DNA of 64,000 bases from Labia minor (lineage: Eukaryota; Arthropoda; Insecta; Dermaptera; Spongiphoridae). Both the position numbers and the translations under genes were made by a program. Every line of letters begins with the position of its first letter. The stretch's first letter is position 1. This document shows, piece after piece, positions 46,244 through 58,880 of this stretch. The notes under the pieces were generated by a model that saw nothing but the letters and a program-made list of their open reading frames with translations, was not told the DNA's origin and made no database searches. The DNA lies in contig OY720350.1 of NCBI GenBank assembly GCA_963082975.1, forward strand, positions 46,206,734-46,270,733, written 5' to 3'.

Positions 46244-46764
46244 TCTGGAGTGTTCAAATTGAGTGTCTCCACTTCACTATCTCGCAATTGGAATTGGATT
46301 AAATAACATAAATTATATTTAAATTAAATTTAATTAATTATAAATTATAAATTAAAATTAATTAATTTAACAATATTTATTACTCTTTGTTGAAGGCACC
46401 AAGTCACGTGCTGGCGCGGAATTGCCATTCAACAGGTTAAAAAATTTCGGCGTACTTTCGGCGATTCAATCAAGCTGAAATTCTATATATAGCAGTTTTA
46501 TACAATTTTTAATCATGTGAAAAACTATCAAACATATATCTTTATTTTTACGGTCACTTTAGAGGAAAAAAAATCAAAACATTGTAGGTAATGACCCTCT
46601 TCCGAATGAGCTACATTTCTCAAAAGTTGAAAGAAAACTAAGAATTTTGAATAAGGCCCGTGTACCAAATTTCATTATTATAGCTCAAACCGTTTTGCGT
46701 AATCTTGTCTACATACACACATACAGGCATTTTTCTCAATCTTAGTGAAAATGACTGAGATAAT
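46244..46764 (-). mobile_element. Family A copy A11, deleted next to its 5' end
   Basis: The hairpin end carries a 13-bp insertion that repeats part of the neighbouring sequence (TTCAAATTGAGTG after CTGGAGTG). After AGTGAAAATGA near 46754 the copy jumps to GAGATAAT (46757-46764), a mutated terminal repeat, so about 80 bp of the conserved sense-5' block are lost. The region around 46370-46440 is also diverged. Confidence 0.78.
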
Positions 46765-47762
46765 AAAAATAGAAAATTTAATTTTGGTATTAACCGAATT
46801 TAAAACTTCTTCTCAGTAACAACTTCATTTTATAGAAAAAGAGTAAATTTCTCTTTCGCCAATTTGGTTTGAGAAGACAACTTAAAGGTTTGCTTTTCTC
46901 TACGCTAGTCTTGCAGTAAACAACTTTAAAAAAAAAATAAAACACACATTATTCTTAATTTCATTAGAATTGTTATTAATTAGCCATTTAAATAGGCTAA
47001 TTAAATATTAAATAATCAAATTTGATCAATCAATTTATATTGTATTTGTATATTTAACCTTTCATTCTATTAAACATAAACTTGGCCCATGCCAAAGTTT
47101 ATATTCATCATCAAATATAAAAATCAAATAAATTATTTATTATCATTCTCGCTCGACATACGCAACAAAAACAAAAATACCTTTTTATCATGCATTTATT
47201 TGAAAATTGTTTAAAAAACTGCCATATGATACATCTATTTTTATTACATAATATGTAAAATATTTATTCTATTGACATCAAAGGTTCAAGTTCATAAACC
47301 TGGTGATTTTTTTTTTTTTATATTATCTACATTCAATTATTCTCCTAGTCACATGATCAAATGTATGATTTTTTTTTATTTGAATATTGAATTGATAAAA
47401 GGATGATAATTGATATTTTCCCATTCATAATTGATAATAAAAAGTGATGCATAGAACATTTAACAAATTGATAACAAAAAAAATTCCATAGTTTTTATGC
47501 ATATAAGTATGTATTATATAAATATTATAGTTGTGATCACGACTTTACGTGTTTAGTATATAGCAATAAAAGGACCGTTTGACATCCCCCCCAACTAAAA
47601 ACAATTTCATCCTAACAGGAACTAGATACACAAAAAGACACTAAAAGTGAGATTTTTGTATGTTTGTATGTGGACTTTAGATATCTATAAACAAAATATT
47701 GTCTTCTTCATAAATAAATGATTACACAATGAAATAATAATAATAATAAAACATAATGAAAA
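46765..47762. other. AT-rich sequence, nothing recognised
   Basis: No ORF or element ends seen; a run of CCCCCCC at 47587 is isolated. Confidence 0.55.
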
Positions 47763-48570
47763 GTACCTGGAACACCGAGCTATCGTTCGATCCTTTAAAA
47801 AATATTGATATACAATTCTTTAATTACTTATTTACTATTATTAAATGTTACATCATTGCATCAATCTGATTAAAATGAATGGAACTTGGGGTCCTCAATA
47901 ATAATAAATAATAATATTAATAAATATTAAATAATATTTTAGTGAAAAAATATTAAAAATGATAAAACAATCTAAAAATTAATTAATAAGAGAACAATGA
48001 ATAAATAAATATAAATTAATAATTTAATAAAAAATAAACGCGAAAATAGATAAAAAAACAACAAAATTTACTAATAAAAATGTATAAGAATTAAGAAAAA
48101 ATTAAATGACAAAACAGATTAAAAATTGTTTTAAAAAAAATCATAAATAAACTTACAATGTTTTCAAGAGATATGGTGTAAGATAACTTTTAGAATTTTT
48201 TGGGGAAAGATTAATACATATATTTCGTAATTTGATTCTAAATTATTATTAAAATAAATATTTTTAATTTTATTTCGAAATTAAATAAAAAATTTTAAAA
48301 TATTTTAAATATAAAAACTCTTAATACATTTTCAATTAAAAAAGAGTGGCAAAAGGAAAATATGGATAACTTAGTTATTGACGTCATATAAATTTAAATT
48401 AGGAAAAACTAATGAAAATAATTTTTCTCCAGGCTGAAACCAATACAGATCGATTTGTATTTACAAATGATATCTAGTATGTGAAATTCAAAAAAATCCT
48501 TCGAGCGGTTAATTAATAAATTAATTCAAAAATATACAAATAAAACCAATTTTTGCTAGTATAATAAGAT
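47763..48570 (+). mobile_element. Family D copy D2
   Basis: Starts near GGAACACCGAGCTATCG and shares CCTTTAAAAAATATTGATATAC with D1. Also has a TTGACGTCATATAAATTT segment near 48379, and ends CCTTCGAGCGG, TTTTTGCTAG, TATAATAAGAT. More diverged than D1; the tRNA-like segment is not recognisable. No ORF. Confidence 0.6.
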
Positions 48571-49851
48571 AAAATAAGGTTTTAATAATTCAAAAATCTT
48601 TATTGTAATTTTATAATACATTTTGCTAAAATATACTTAAATGAAGATAATTAATTATAAATATATAATGAATATTATTCAACGAGAGTGGAAAAGCTGG
48701 ACACCCCCACCTTTGTTAGACATTTTAACACCTTATATGTTATACAAGACTGTTAAATTATCAATTATTCCATAATCGATATATTAAATAAATATTATTT
48801 CCATGGTAACATAACAAATAAATATATAATTAAATTTATTGGACTATTTTTTCTAACTTAAAACCATAATTTATAAGTATATGAAATTGTTTCTCTCTCT
48901 GAAAAATAATCTACCATTTATTTAATCATTTTTTTTTTATTATTATTTTCGTTAGAAAGATGATCGACTATAATTTAGTCAAACATTAAACACTTATTTT
49001 AATTGAATTATTTAAATTGACAAAAATATGATGATTAATTAAATTCGATTAAAAAAAAGGAAATGTTTATTTATTTCATATATTATTTATTTCTTCATGA
49101 ACAAAAACAAAATTCCCTCTCCATCACCTGCCCCTCAACTTAAATTAATATAAATAAGCTGTCTTTGAGAGCGAGTAAGGTAAAGACCTAATTATATTTT
49201 TTGATAAATAAATAAATATTATTATTTATTTAATCAAGAAATATATATACAATCATTCTGTATGTTATTTCAGTCCAGCTTTTAGGGTGGTAACAAAAAA
49301 AAAATAGCAAAAACATCCAAAAAGCAAACAAAAACAAAAAAAAAGCAAAACATATTTACATATTTACATAATAACTAATACTGTAATCAACGATCATAAA
49401 TGTCTTTAATTGAGGGCACACATAATCATAGAGACTCAGAGTTTCAGTCTTCCATCTTTTTCGATATATACAGTAAAGAAAAACCAAATTAAGAAAAACA
49501 ATATACAAAAAAACTGCCGAAAAAAAAATCGAAAATAATGAAAAAAAACAAAACCACAAAGAAAGAAAAAAATAAATAAAAAGGAATAACAAATCATTAC
49601 TCGTCTAATATGAAGGATCTCAGTTTTAGTGACATTTCCCTTGATTGCCTCTCGTTTCTAAAATGTTATTTTCTAAACAAGTAAAAGAAAATAATTATGT
49701 TTATGTTAGATTTTGATGATTATATATTATATCTTCTGGATTTTTTTTTTATTTTTGAATTAAATTTATTTTATATTTTGGCAAAAACATTTATTTAACT
49801 TTTTCGTCAAACTTTTACAATTTCCACCTCAAATTTAGCTTTTTTTATAAT
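48571..49851. other. AT-rich sequence, nothing recognised
   Basis: The 78-codon minus frame at 49356-49592 is a Phe/Leu/Ile-rich translation of A/T-rich DNA and is not called. No element ends seen. Confidence 0.5.
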
Positions 49852-49925
49852 TCCCCGGAATTCCCGGGTAATGCATTTTTAAATTTCCCGATTCCCGGGA
49901 ACGAAAATACTCCGGGAAAAATAAC
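49852..49925 (-). mobile_element. hAT-like terminal fragment rich in CCCGG
   Basis: On the minus strand: TAGAGGGTTATTTTTCCCGG, then TTCCCGGGAATCGGG and ACCCGGGAATTCCGGGG. A CAGAGGG-type start with CCCGGG-rich subterminal repeats is typical of short hAT-derived elements, but no second end or 8-bp duplication was found. Confidence 0.4.
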
Positions 49926-50225
49926 CCTCTAGACCAGACCCATCGCCACTCAAAACATCCAAAAACAAGAACTAGTTCCTGAAATCACTAAAATAGAGGT
50001 TCTGCATGCATTAAAACTACAAAAAAACGGAAGGACTCCTGGCCCCGACAAAATATTCGCAGAAGTACTAAAAGTAATGGCAAAACAAGAAGCCGACGGT
50101 CTTGATCTTCAACCGAATATTTAAAACAGGGAAAATTCCATCTGGCTTAAATCAACGTTCGTCACGATACCAAAAAAAAAACTCATCTCAATATGATGAC
50201 TACAGGATGATAATCCTTATGTCAC
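49926..50225 (+). pseudogene. LINE reverse-transcriptase fragment (fingers/palm)
   Basis: The translation gives LVPEITKIEVLHALKLQKNG, then RTPGPDKIFAEVLKVMAKQE, the KNGKAPGPDxIPAEVLK motif of LINE reverse transcriptases. After frame changes come FKTGKIPSG, STFVTIPKK and SQYDDYRMI. The last matches the region before the S-L-M-S block. Several frameshifts, no stop-free domain. Likely from the same kind of LINE as the C-terminal pieces elsewhere, but there is no overlap to prove it. Confidence 0.75.
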
Positions 50226-51352
50226 AAAAGAAGAAGAAGTAATCATTATTCCTTTAATATTTATTATTATTATTTATTATTAAATTATTATTTATATATT
50301 AATTCTGGTTTGATGAACATTTATGATTGGATAATCAATGATCAATTATTTGAAAGCGTTTGGAATTTATAGGTATATGCTTGGCATATTAATAATAATA
50401 AATTATAGATTTAGATGAATATAAAAATTACAAACAGGTATTCATTCGCCTATGAACCCTATTTACGTGACATTGCTTTAATATAAACAGTTATATGTAA
50501 TTACTGTTTAAAAATATTCGAAATTGAACAAAGTTTATAAGCATTTGAATATTTTTATTAAAAATTTTATTTTTTGTCATCTAAGTCTTTATTAGACACA
50601 TTTTTAAAATTATTTAATATTAATTCGAAGTAAAGTTATAATTATTTAAAAATGTATGATAAAATATAACCAAATTCATAATTTTCTTATTAGCGTTTTG
50701 TATCAAAATATAACTATAAAATTTTTATTACATTCTTAATTATTTCATGTTTCGATAATTTAAAATAAAATTGATCAAAATTGATTTTTAATAAAAATTG
50801 ATTTTTTTATTTGAAATCAAATCGGACCAGAATTGTTCTAATATTGTTGAACATTTTGTGTATAATGGCTGACCAGGTTGATGTTTTTGTTTTTATTGGA
50901 CTGTTGTTTATTATGGAAATAAAGAGTTCCATAGAAACGCCCTTTAAATAAATGAATACTAACCAATGAGTTTTGAGAATAGTTTATTGGAAACGGTTGA
51001 TGAAAATTTTGATTAAATAAATTCATCCCAGGCTTGTTTAGAAAAAGTCAATGAAATTTTATTTGTGATAGTTTTTTTTTTTGAAATAATATATCTAAAT
51101 CCTTATTATATAATTTAATAGTAAATTTTAAGTAAAATACTTTATAGGGAATATATTTTTAAATAATTATATTAAAATTCAATGAATACTGACTTAATCT
51201 TTTATTAGTACATGTGATTATAACCTAATAACATACAATCATGTTTATTTTTAATTTATTTTTATAAGATATATTTGGTTCACTACGATTTCTTAACTTC
51301 TGTATTTAATGATGTAATAATGTAAATGTAAAAATAATTCCATTTTTATTTT
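50226..51352. other. AT-rich sequence, nothing recognised
   Basis: A 62-codon minus frame at 50838-51026 has no family signature. No element ends seen. Confidence 0.55.
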
Positions 51353-51935
51353 TACTATCTCGCCAGAGATAGTATTGCGATCACGAAAATTTTCGATGTT
51401 GAGATTTTGATGTTTTTATACGTTTTGAAGGTTCCTGAATCATTTTCACTAAGGTTGAGAAAAATGTATGTGTGTGTGTATGTATGTAACCAAGATTACG
51501 CAAAAACGGTTGGAGCTAGAATCATGGAATTTGGTGCACGGGCATTATTCAAAATTCGTAGTTTTCTATCAACTTTTGAGAAATGTAGCTCAACCGGAAG
51601 AGGGTCATTATCTACAACGTTTTGATTTTTTTTCTTCTAAAGTGACCGTAAAAATAAAGATATATGTTTGAAAATTTTTCACATGATTAATAATTGTATA
51701 AAACTGCTATATCTAGAATTTCAGCTTGATTGAATTGCTGAAAGTACCGGAATTAATTTTTTAACACTGCATATCTCACGCGCCAACAAGTGACATGGTG
51801 CCATCAACAAAGAGCCAAATATGCGCTGGTTTAATAAATATTATTTATTAATTTTAATTTATAATTTAATTAATTTAATTTAATTTAAATTAATATATGT
51901 TATTTAATCCAATTGAAATTTGCGAGACACTCCAG
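51353..51935 (+). mobile_element. Family A copy A12
   Basis: Perfect 5' hairpin. Short mixed GT/GTAT run near 51470-51488. The 3' end is shortened: GCGAGACACTCCAG, where about 12 bp between the inverted repeat and the hairpin's second arm are gone, removing the hairpin. The two 67-72-codon frames inside are not genes. Confidence 0.88.
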
Positions 51936-52440
51936 ATTTTTTTTATACACCCATATATTATCAGGTATGTGATGTTATGCTAAAATTAATTATTATTATT
52001 ATTAATGTAATTTAAATTAAGAAGCTTGATGTTCAGTTAAATTTGATTGAAAGATCCTCTATTATGTATTTTTAAAATTAAATGAGTTTTATAACATATC
52101 TAAATTTTATTAAAATTTCATGAAACATCAAAGGCCTGGATTCTCCATCACATTAATTAAGAATTCATACTTTCAGGACCAATGCTATTTTGGATGTTCA
52201 TTAGTATGCACATCGTGTGTGTGTGTGTATAAAAGAAATCTAAAAGTTTAAGAAAAAGTCTGGAAATAGGATGGTAATCTCCCGGTCAGCGCATTAAATT
52301 CTCCAGATGATTGGTGGACCTAGACCGCATTTCATTTGGCCCTTTGCCCTAAATGCAAGAGGCTGATTGTAGACAATGAATCCAATTGAAGTTGCTAGCT
52401 AGATATTTTTCTATACTATTCAAGACCAGCTTATTGAATG
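51936..52440. other. AT-rich DNA becoming more balanced rightwards
   Basis: A short (GT)n lies at 52215-52228. Positions 52270-52440 are of near-average complexity and apparently unique. No ORF over 60 codons. Confidence 0.4.
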
Positions 52441-52600
52441 ACTTCCCGCCCTTGTGTGTAGCAAGCCGTACGGCTGTGACTCAGCGCACGTAGGCCCGGC
52501 CCTTGCGTAGCGTTGGAGTCAGTGACCTTAAGTGACGACAGGCTACACACGGAGCAGCCTTGTCCCAAAATCCCTCCCAAAGGGCTACACTCATCCAAAC
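52441..52600. promoter_or_regulatory. GC-rich island, possible regulatory element
   Basis: The strongest GC peak in the window that is not a transposon. It holds a 12-bp palindrome AGCCGTACGGCT (52464-52475) and TGACTCAGC (52477-52485), which fits an AP-1/CNC-Maf site. TGACCTTAAG (52522-52531) fits a nuclear-receptor half-site. A 9-bp inverted repeat GTGTGTAGC / GCTACACAC lies at 52454-52462 and 52542-52550. No frame is long enough to call an exon. Function is inference from motif density only. Confidence 0.3.
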
Positions 52601-53079
52601 ATTCATTCTAGAATTTTCTGAATGAATCAGCCTCTTTACATTTTGTTTGATTAGGAATACAAGAACGGAGAATGAACAAAATTAATATAATCGGTTGACA
52701 AACATCAGTTTCCGGTGTTAATTATATCACAAGAATAAAATATTCCAATACACTATAATCTTATCCAAAAATAACTTATCATAATATCTTTTATATTAAC
52801 TGATTAAAATGTGATAACATGATAATATTATTTTGGTATTATCTCAATATTTTAATTTTTTTTCCCTTATACAAATATTAAATAAACATGGAGTTATCAG
52901 AATTATCTAATCATTATTATTTTTTTTTATTTGAATAATATTTTTTAACTTTGTATTTAAAAAGTAATGAATAAGAAATAAATCAGTTTTCTATATTTTT
53001 AGAAATTAGAAATAAAAAAAAAATTATTCAAATATACATATATATTTACTATATTTTGTTAAAATTAATAAAAAATACT
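52601..53079. other. AT-rich sequence, nothing recognised
   Basis: No ORF or element ends seen. Confidence 0.55.
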
Positions 53080-53087
53080 CTATAAAT

Positions 53088-53387
53088 CAGCGGTCGCCAA
53101 ACTTTTTGACCTCACGGACCAGTTAATTCATAATTTAAATCCCGCGGACCACTAATAGGATTTTTTAAGTGTTAAATATATTTATAAATAAAAATTGTGA
53201 TCAAAGAATACATAAACATTGAGTTTTTATAACTTATCACGTATAGTTATGAATTGAATCATGTTTTAATGCATCTTAAAACATAACTTAACATGATGAG
53301 TAAGTATATTCCTCATTTTTCTGCGGACCAGCGAAATTTTCTCGCGGACCACTAGTGGTCCGCGGACCACCACTTTGGCAACCTCTG
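53088..53387. mobile_element. hAT MITE with 8-bp target duplication
   Basis: Ends CAGCGGTCGCCAAACTTTTT (left) and CAGAGGTTGCCAAAGTGGTG (right, read inwards). Repeated GCGGACCA motifs lie near both ends, including a palindromic CCACTAGTGG near 53349. The duplication CTATAAAT is perfect (53080-53087 and 53388-53395). Exactly 300 bp, no coding sequence; an autonomous hAT transposase elsewhere must have moved it. Confidence 0.93.
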
Positions 53388-53395
53388 CTATAAAT

Positions 53396-54197
53396 GAGAT
53401 GAGACTGGGAGCTGCGAACTGCAATCAATGATTTTTATATTATTCGTGACAAATTTATAAAATTTATCAAAATTTTACCATCCAAAATATTTTTGTATAA
53501 GAAAATCTAAATAGATCGTGGGAATAAATAAATACACGACAGGAAGTTGCTAAAAAAAATGTTGAAATATCCTATGAAATTTTCATGAAGAAAAAAACAA
53601 CTTAGAGATTTATAAATTTAATTAGTTAGATAAATATATATATATATATATATTAAAACAAAGAATTTAGTTAAGGATGAAATATCAATTTTTTTAAGTT
53701 TCTAATCTACAAAAAGAAAACAGAACAAATATCGGATTTGAATTTTCATGCTAATTTTGGAAATGAATACTAAATCAGTGAATGTCAATTTTCATTCCTG
53801 CATTCCTTCATGGCCTAACCCATCAATTCCTAACGAAAAAAATGAACAGTAATTTTAAGAAGAAAAAAAAAATAAAATAGGTAATTCAGCAATGTCCAAG
53901 TTGAAGATGATTAACATTTTTGGAATGTTTTCTATTAAAAACAGAATATTTCAAAGGTGTAAATTCATATAATTCATGTAAAGCGGTAATTTTTTTTATA
54001 TTATGAGAGTTTAAAAAGAAAAAGTATTTTAGTAATCTTTTTTATTTGTGGACTTTAAGGCAAATGTTAGTAGTAGTAAAAAAACAGTTAATACAACATA
54101 TATTAATTTCAATCATTAATTAAAATTCACTCAAGATCGTGACGAATGATATAAATTTGAATTAAAAACCAAAACAAATAAATTAAATCTGATTTAT

Positions 54198-54198
<1 letters not shown>
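53396..54198. other. AT-rich sequence, nothing recognised
   Basis: No ORF or element ends seen. Confidence 0.6.

Positions 54199-54238
<40 letters not shown>
54199..54238. repeat. Poly(A) run of about 40
   Basis: The longest homopolymer in the window. No retroposon body or target duplication could be attached to it on either side. A 23-bp perfect inverted repeat (TTAGTTCGAAT around a central A) lies 16 bp downstream at 54255-54277. Confidence 0.9.
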
Positions 54239-54240
<2 letters not shown>

Positions 54241-54277
54241 AAAACAAAACATAATTAGTTCGAATAATTCGAACTAA

Positions 54278-54893
54278 AAGATTTCGAAAAAATTCAAGAT
54301 AGAGATATTTTATAGCATTATAAAAAAAAGTCAATGACGACAATTATTATCAATGTTTTTATTTCAACAAAAATACATAATCAGAGTCCATTTATTTTAA
54401 CTGGAAAATAAAATAATCACTTTTGCTTAACGTAATTAAATCAAAAAAAAAAAAAAAAATGAAACATAGTTACTTACGTAATTCATGATTCAATGTTTTC
54501 AGGGTTTAATGAATTTCTGGGATAATAATTCTCATTAAAAATTTATATTTCTAAAAAAAGCAAAATATATGTGTGTTGAGTTTGGTTGGAAATAGCCTGT
54601 GACTCATTATTAATATCGTATAAATAATTATAAATGACCACCTCCCACCTAATGTTGGTTGAATGGGTATAGGTTATTCATTTTTAATTTTTAATCCTGA
54701 TTACGTAAACATGAAAGTTTCCTATTATTCGAGCAAAAATAATTTTAATTGATAATCGAAAGGATCATCTAGTAATACTTTCAACCATTAGGGAATTAAA
54801 AAAAAAATGAAATTATTATGATTATTATTAATTTTTGTCTGGTAAGGAAGAATCACTAAAGAAATAAAAATAATAATTCTTGTTTCGTTTTTT
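54278..54893. other. AT-rich sequence, nothing recognised
   Basis: No ORF or element ends seen. Confidence 0.6.
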
Positions 54894-55480
54894 AATATCT
54901 CGCCAGAGATAGTATTGCGATCACGAAAATTTTCGATGTTGAGATTTTGATGTTTTTATACGTTTTGAAGGTCCCTGTGTCATTTTCACTAAGGTTGAGA
55001 AAAATATCTGTGTATGTGCATGTAGACAAGATTACCCAAAAACGGTTTGAGCTAGAATGATGAAATTTGGTACATGGGCATTATTCAAAATTCATAGTTT
55101 TCTATCAACTTTTGAGAATGAAGCTCAACTGGAACTCAACTACCTACAACGATTTGATTTTTTTTCTTCTAAAGTGACCGTAAAAATAAAGATATATGTT
55201 TGATAATTTTTCACATGATTAATAATTGTATACAACTGCTATATATAGAATTTCAGCTTGATTGAATCGCTGAAAGTACCAGAATTAATTTTTTAACACT
55301 TTAAATCTAACGCGCCAACACGTGACGTGGTGCCATCAACCAAGAGCCAAACATGCGCTGGTTTTAAAATATTATTTATTAATTTTAATTTATAATTTAA
55401 TTAATTTAATTTAATTTAAATTAATATATGTTATTTAATCCAATTCAAATTTGCGAGATAGTCGAGTGGAGACCCTCCAG
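54894..55480 (+). mobile_element. Family A copy A13, full length
   Basis: The 5' hairpin is nearly perfect (one change at its first bases). Almost no microsatellite (TGTGTATGTGCATG near 55010). A small rearrangement near 55113-55141 replaces the usual GGAAGAGGGTCATTACC with a repeated GAACTCAACT. The 3' inverted repeat is intact; the terminal hairpin has one change (GAGTG-GAGA-CCCTC). Confidence 0.88.
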
Positions 55481-56951
55481 ATTTTTTTTTATATTAATAT
55501 TAAGATTATTAAAATGGTTTGTATTAAAAAAAAATATTTTATATTTTTTTTATTAATCCGTTATTTTTCTTAACGGAATAAAACGATCATTCGAGGCAAG
55601 ATTGTTACAAATGAAACCCCTCGCCACCCTCCAAATGAGACACAAACGTTTAGCCCCTTGAGGGTAGATGACACGGATACTTAAAGGAAAAAGTTGCTTA
55701 ATAAGCGGCACTGGAACAAATTATGCAATACTAGTATAGCAAACAGAGCCATTTCAGAATCAAAGTCCACCGATATAGGTTGGAGCTTTTGGCAACCCAA
55801 ACATGGCCCACCCAATTATTATGCTTTTTCCTTCACCAGTTATTTTTTATATTGACTAAATAATATATAAAAAAGTAAAAGTATAAAAAAATCCAAAAAA
55901 AGAAGACTTTCAATGACATACCATTTGACTTTTCCCTGAACCATATGTAGATATATTTGGCAATCACTTTTAACAAAAATACAGCCTGTTTGAAAAGAAA
56001 ATTTCTTCATATAAATTTAAAAAAATTGAATTGAATGATTCAAGTTTATTTATTATATGATTAATTAATGAATTTGATATAAATCATTAAAATATTTTAA
56101 AATAAATAATATTTAAGAAATTAATTAAATTAAATTATATAAAAAAAATTTATGTTAACAAATAATAATATAATAAAAAATTTTTAAATATTTTTTATCT
56201 TTTTAGTTTTAGAATTCTAGTAATTTTAAAAAGGTAGCTTAGATGTATTTGGTTAATTACAATTAGAAATTACATTCAAATTTCTATTTTCTTAGAGATT
56301 AAAAAAAATACAAATAATCTAAATATTCTGGCATAGATAATAAAAAAAAAAGATGGAAGCTTAGACGTTATAGATAGTATAGATTGTTTTTTCTTAGAGT
56401 CTCTGGTAACATTTTAAATTTATTAATAAATTTTAAAACATTTATTTAAATAAAAAATATTGACGTAAGTATAAGATAATTATGGCCTTTAGTTAGCAAT
56501 TAGATTTAAATTAGATATATTGTGATCTCTTTTTATGTTATGGGTTATGGGGGAGAAAAAATGTATTTGTAAAAACTACTTTGTAAACTGGAATTAGAGG
56601 TTATAGTGTAGTTAAATTAAACGTGGCCTCCTGAATTTGAGGTCAACAGATCGGACCTGGCCAAGTTGACTAAAATTTAAGATTAAATACTTCATTTAAA
56701 ATAAATTCAAAGGGTGGCTATAATGGGCCTTGATCCCAAAAAAACAATAAATTAAATTTTTGAGTAATAAATTTAAATTTCATATATGGTCTAAAAAAAT
56801 AATGAAAAATTGATTATGTATGTATAAATTTTTTAAGTGAATGTAATTTGTGTCTATCGAACAAAATTTTTTTTTAAAAATATTTTAACAATCTGTATGT
56901 TAAATTATTTAAAGTATCGGGACCCCGAGCCTCGGCTCCGTAATTAAGTTA
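55481..56951. other. Unassigned, partly moderately complex DNA
   Basis: Positions 55570-55850 are less A/T-rich and apparently unique, without a recognisable exon. Positions 56620-56760 share GAATTTGAGG and AAAGGGTGGCTA with 7.83 kb, and include GGACCTGGCC, like the family B terminal hairpin. The rest is A/T-rich. Confidence 0.4.
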
Positions 56952-57168
56952 AAAAAAATGATTCATTATTATTGGGTTTGGCTGGTAATATTAATACCTG
57001 AGACACCGAGCTCTCGCTCAACCCTTTAAAAAATATTAATATACAATTCTTTAATTATTTTATACAATTATTAAATGTTGCATCATTGCATCAATCTGAT
57101 TAAAATAAATTGAACTGGGGTCCTGAAAAATACAAACAAACAATTTTAGCTAGCATAATAAGATTAGA
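56952..57168 (+). mobile_element. Family D copy D3, internally deleted
   Basis: Begins AATGATTCATTATTATTGG like D1 and keeps the CACCGAGCTCTCGCTC block. After GGGGTCCTGAAAAATACAAA it jumps to the common tail CAATTTTAGCTAG and CATAATAAGATTA. About 600 bp of the middle are gone while both ends are kept. Confidence 0.7.
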
Positions 57169-58880
57169 TATTTGTTTTTTCACATAAATTAAATAAAATA
57201 AATTGTTGTGAGGTTGTTTATCTTGAACAAAATTCATGTGGAAAGTAATTAATAAAATTACTTTTATATTAAAACATTCCGAATATTATTTTTTCGTAGG
57301 GTTTGGTATAATTCGTCCTTCACTATCTACTTCTAGCATATCGAAGAAAATTCCTTCTCTAGCCTCTTCTTCCGAAACATCGAAGTACATTTTCTTAATG
57401 TTTTATTTATTTTTTAATAAATTAATAATAAATATGTGTAAGAAGTATAAATTAAAGTAAATTCTCAGTTACCCCACAATAAAATCAATTATTATTCTGA
57501 AAGGAAGCAACCCACCTAACTCAAATTTTATATATTATTTTGAACTCGGATATTGCTCTTGAAATTAATCTTATTATATAGAAATTTTATTATTAAAATA
57601 ATTAAAAAAATATTATCTTCTTAACAATAATTCTATTTAAAGATAATATTATTTTTCATTTGTGTTTAATTTTAACCAAAATATATTTATTTTTTTTTTT
57701 ATTCTTAAAATTTAAAAATATATTAATAAATATAAAAATTATATGGCAAATTATAATAAATAAATAAAATATAAAATTCTTTATATTATATAAGTATTTA
57801 GAAATGATTATATTTTAAAAAGGAAAATATTTAGTGAAGTTGACTTTGAACCTGCATACAACTTCATGTAAATGTTTTTTTATACTTATATTATCTCAAA
57901 AGATGATAAATTTCAATTTCAATGAGAGAGAGAGAGAGATTTTATAAATTTATTTTTTATTTTTACCCTTTATTCTAATTTTAAACACGATAAACTTATT
58001 CAATTCCTTGCAGCTATGTTTATAATAATCTTTTTTATATGTTTTATCAACGTCAAAAGAAAAAAAATAACTTTCTATCTATCAATGAATTTTGTTTCTA
58101 AGAGCATAAGTGTTATTTACATAGATATATACACACTGAAAGAAATAAAATAATGCAAATTCATGGAAAATTTCTAATAAAAAGTTTTCTCTGAAAATAT
58201 ATACAATTATTTATTTATTTTTAATTTACTTAACGATCTATTTTAATAAATTATTTAAATCTATTAAGCCTCATTAAATTTCAATTTATCATGAAATTTA
58301 TGTATAATTATAGAAATTTAAAATATATTAGCTAAGAAAAGATATAATTCGATGAATTATTTTATTATATGTAATATATGTATATATATGTCAAGTCAAT
58401 GGCCTTGGCATGATATATTTTAGGCTAACTCTTAAGCTTTCTAGTCGCTTTTTTGGTTGGATGATCGTAAACTATGTAAATCGCACTTCCTGAATTTCAA
58501 TTTTTTTTTTTTCAGAATTATACTAATAATTAATTTGAAGGGAGTAATACAAAAAAAAAAAAATAATCCATGTTTAGTTATGATCTTAAAAAAAACATCA
58601 GTAAGAAAAGTAAATTTTTCGTTATTTTTAGGACTGTCGTTAAAATTTCTCAAGTGGAGGGGAGGAAAAGGGAGGATTCACGCATCAATACCTCCCCCTA
58701 TTTAGAAAAGAAATTTAATATGAGTGAAGAAAATTTTTACTACAAATAATATTGAGTGTTAATTTGTTCATTTAATGAATAACAAAAGAAATACCTAAAA
58801 TATATAAAAAATTATTTATTATTTTTTAACAAAAATAATCGTTTGATATGTGATAAAATATGATATTAAGAAACAAAAAT
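57169..58880. other. AT-rich sequence, nothing recognised
   Basis: A (GA)n of about 16 nt lies near 57924-57939. Opposed small frames at 58441-58705 are A/T-biased and unrecognised. No element ends seen. Confidence 0.5.
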
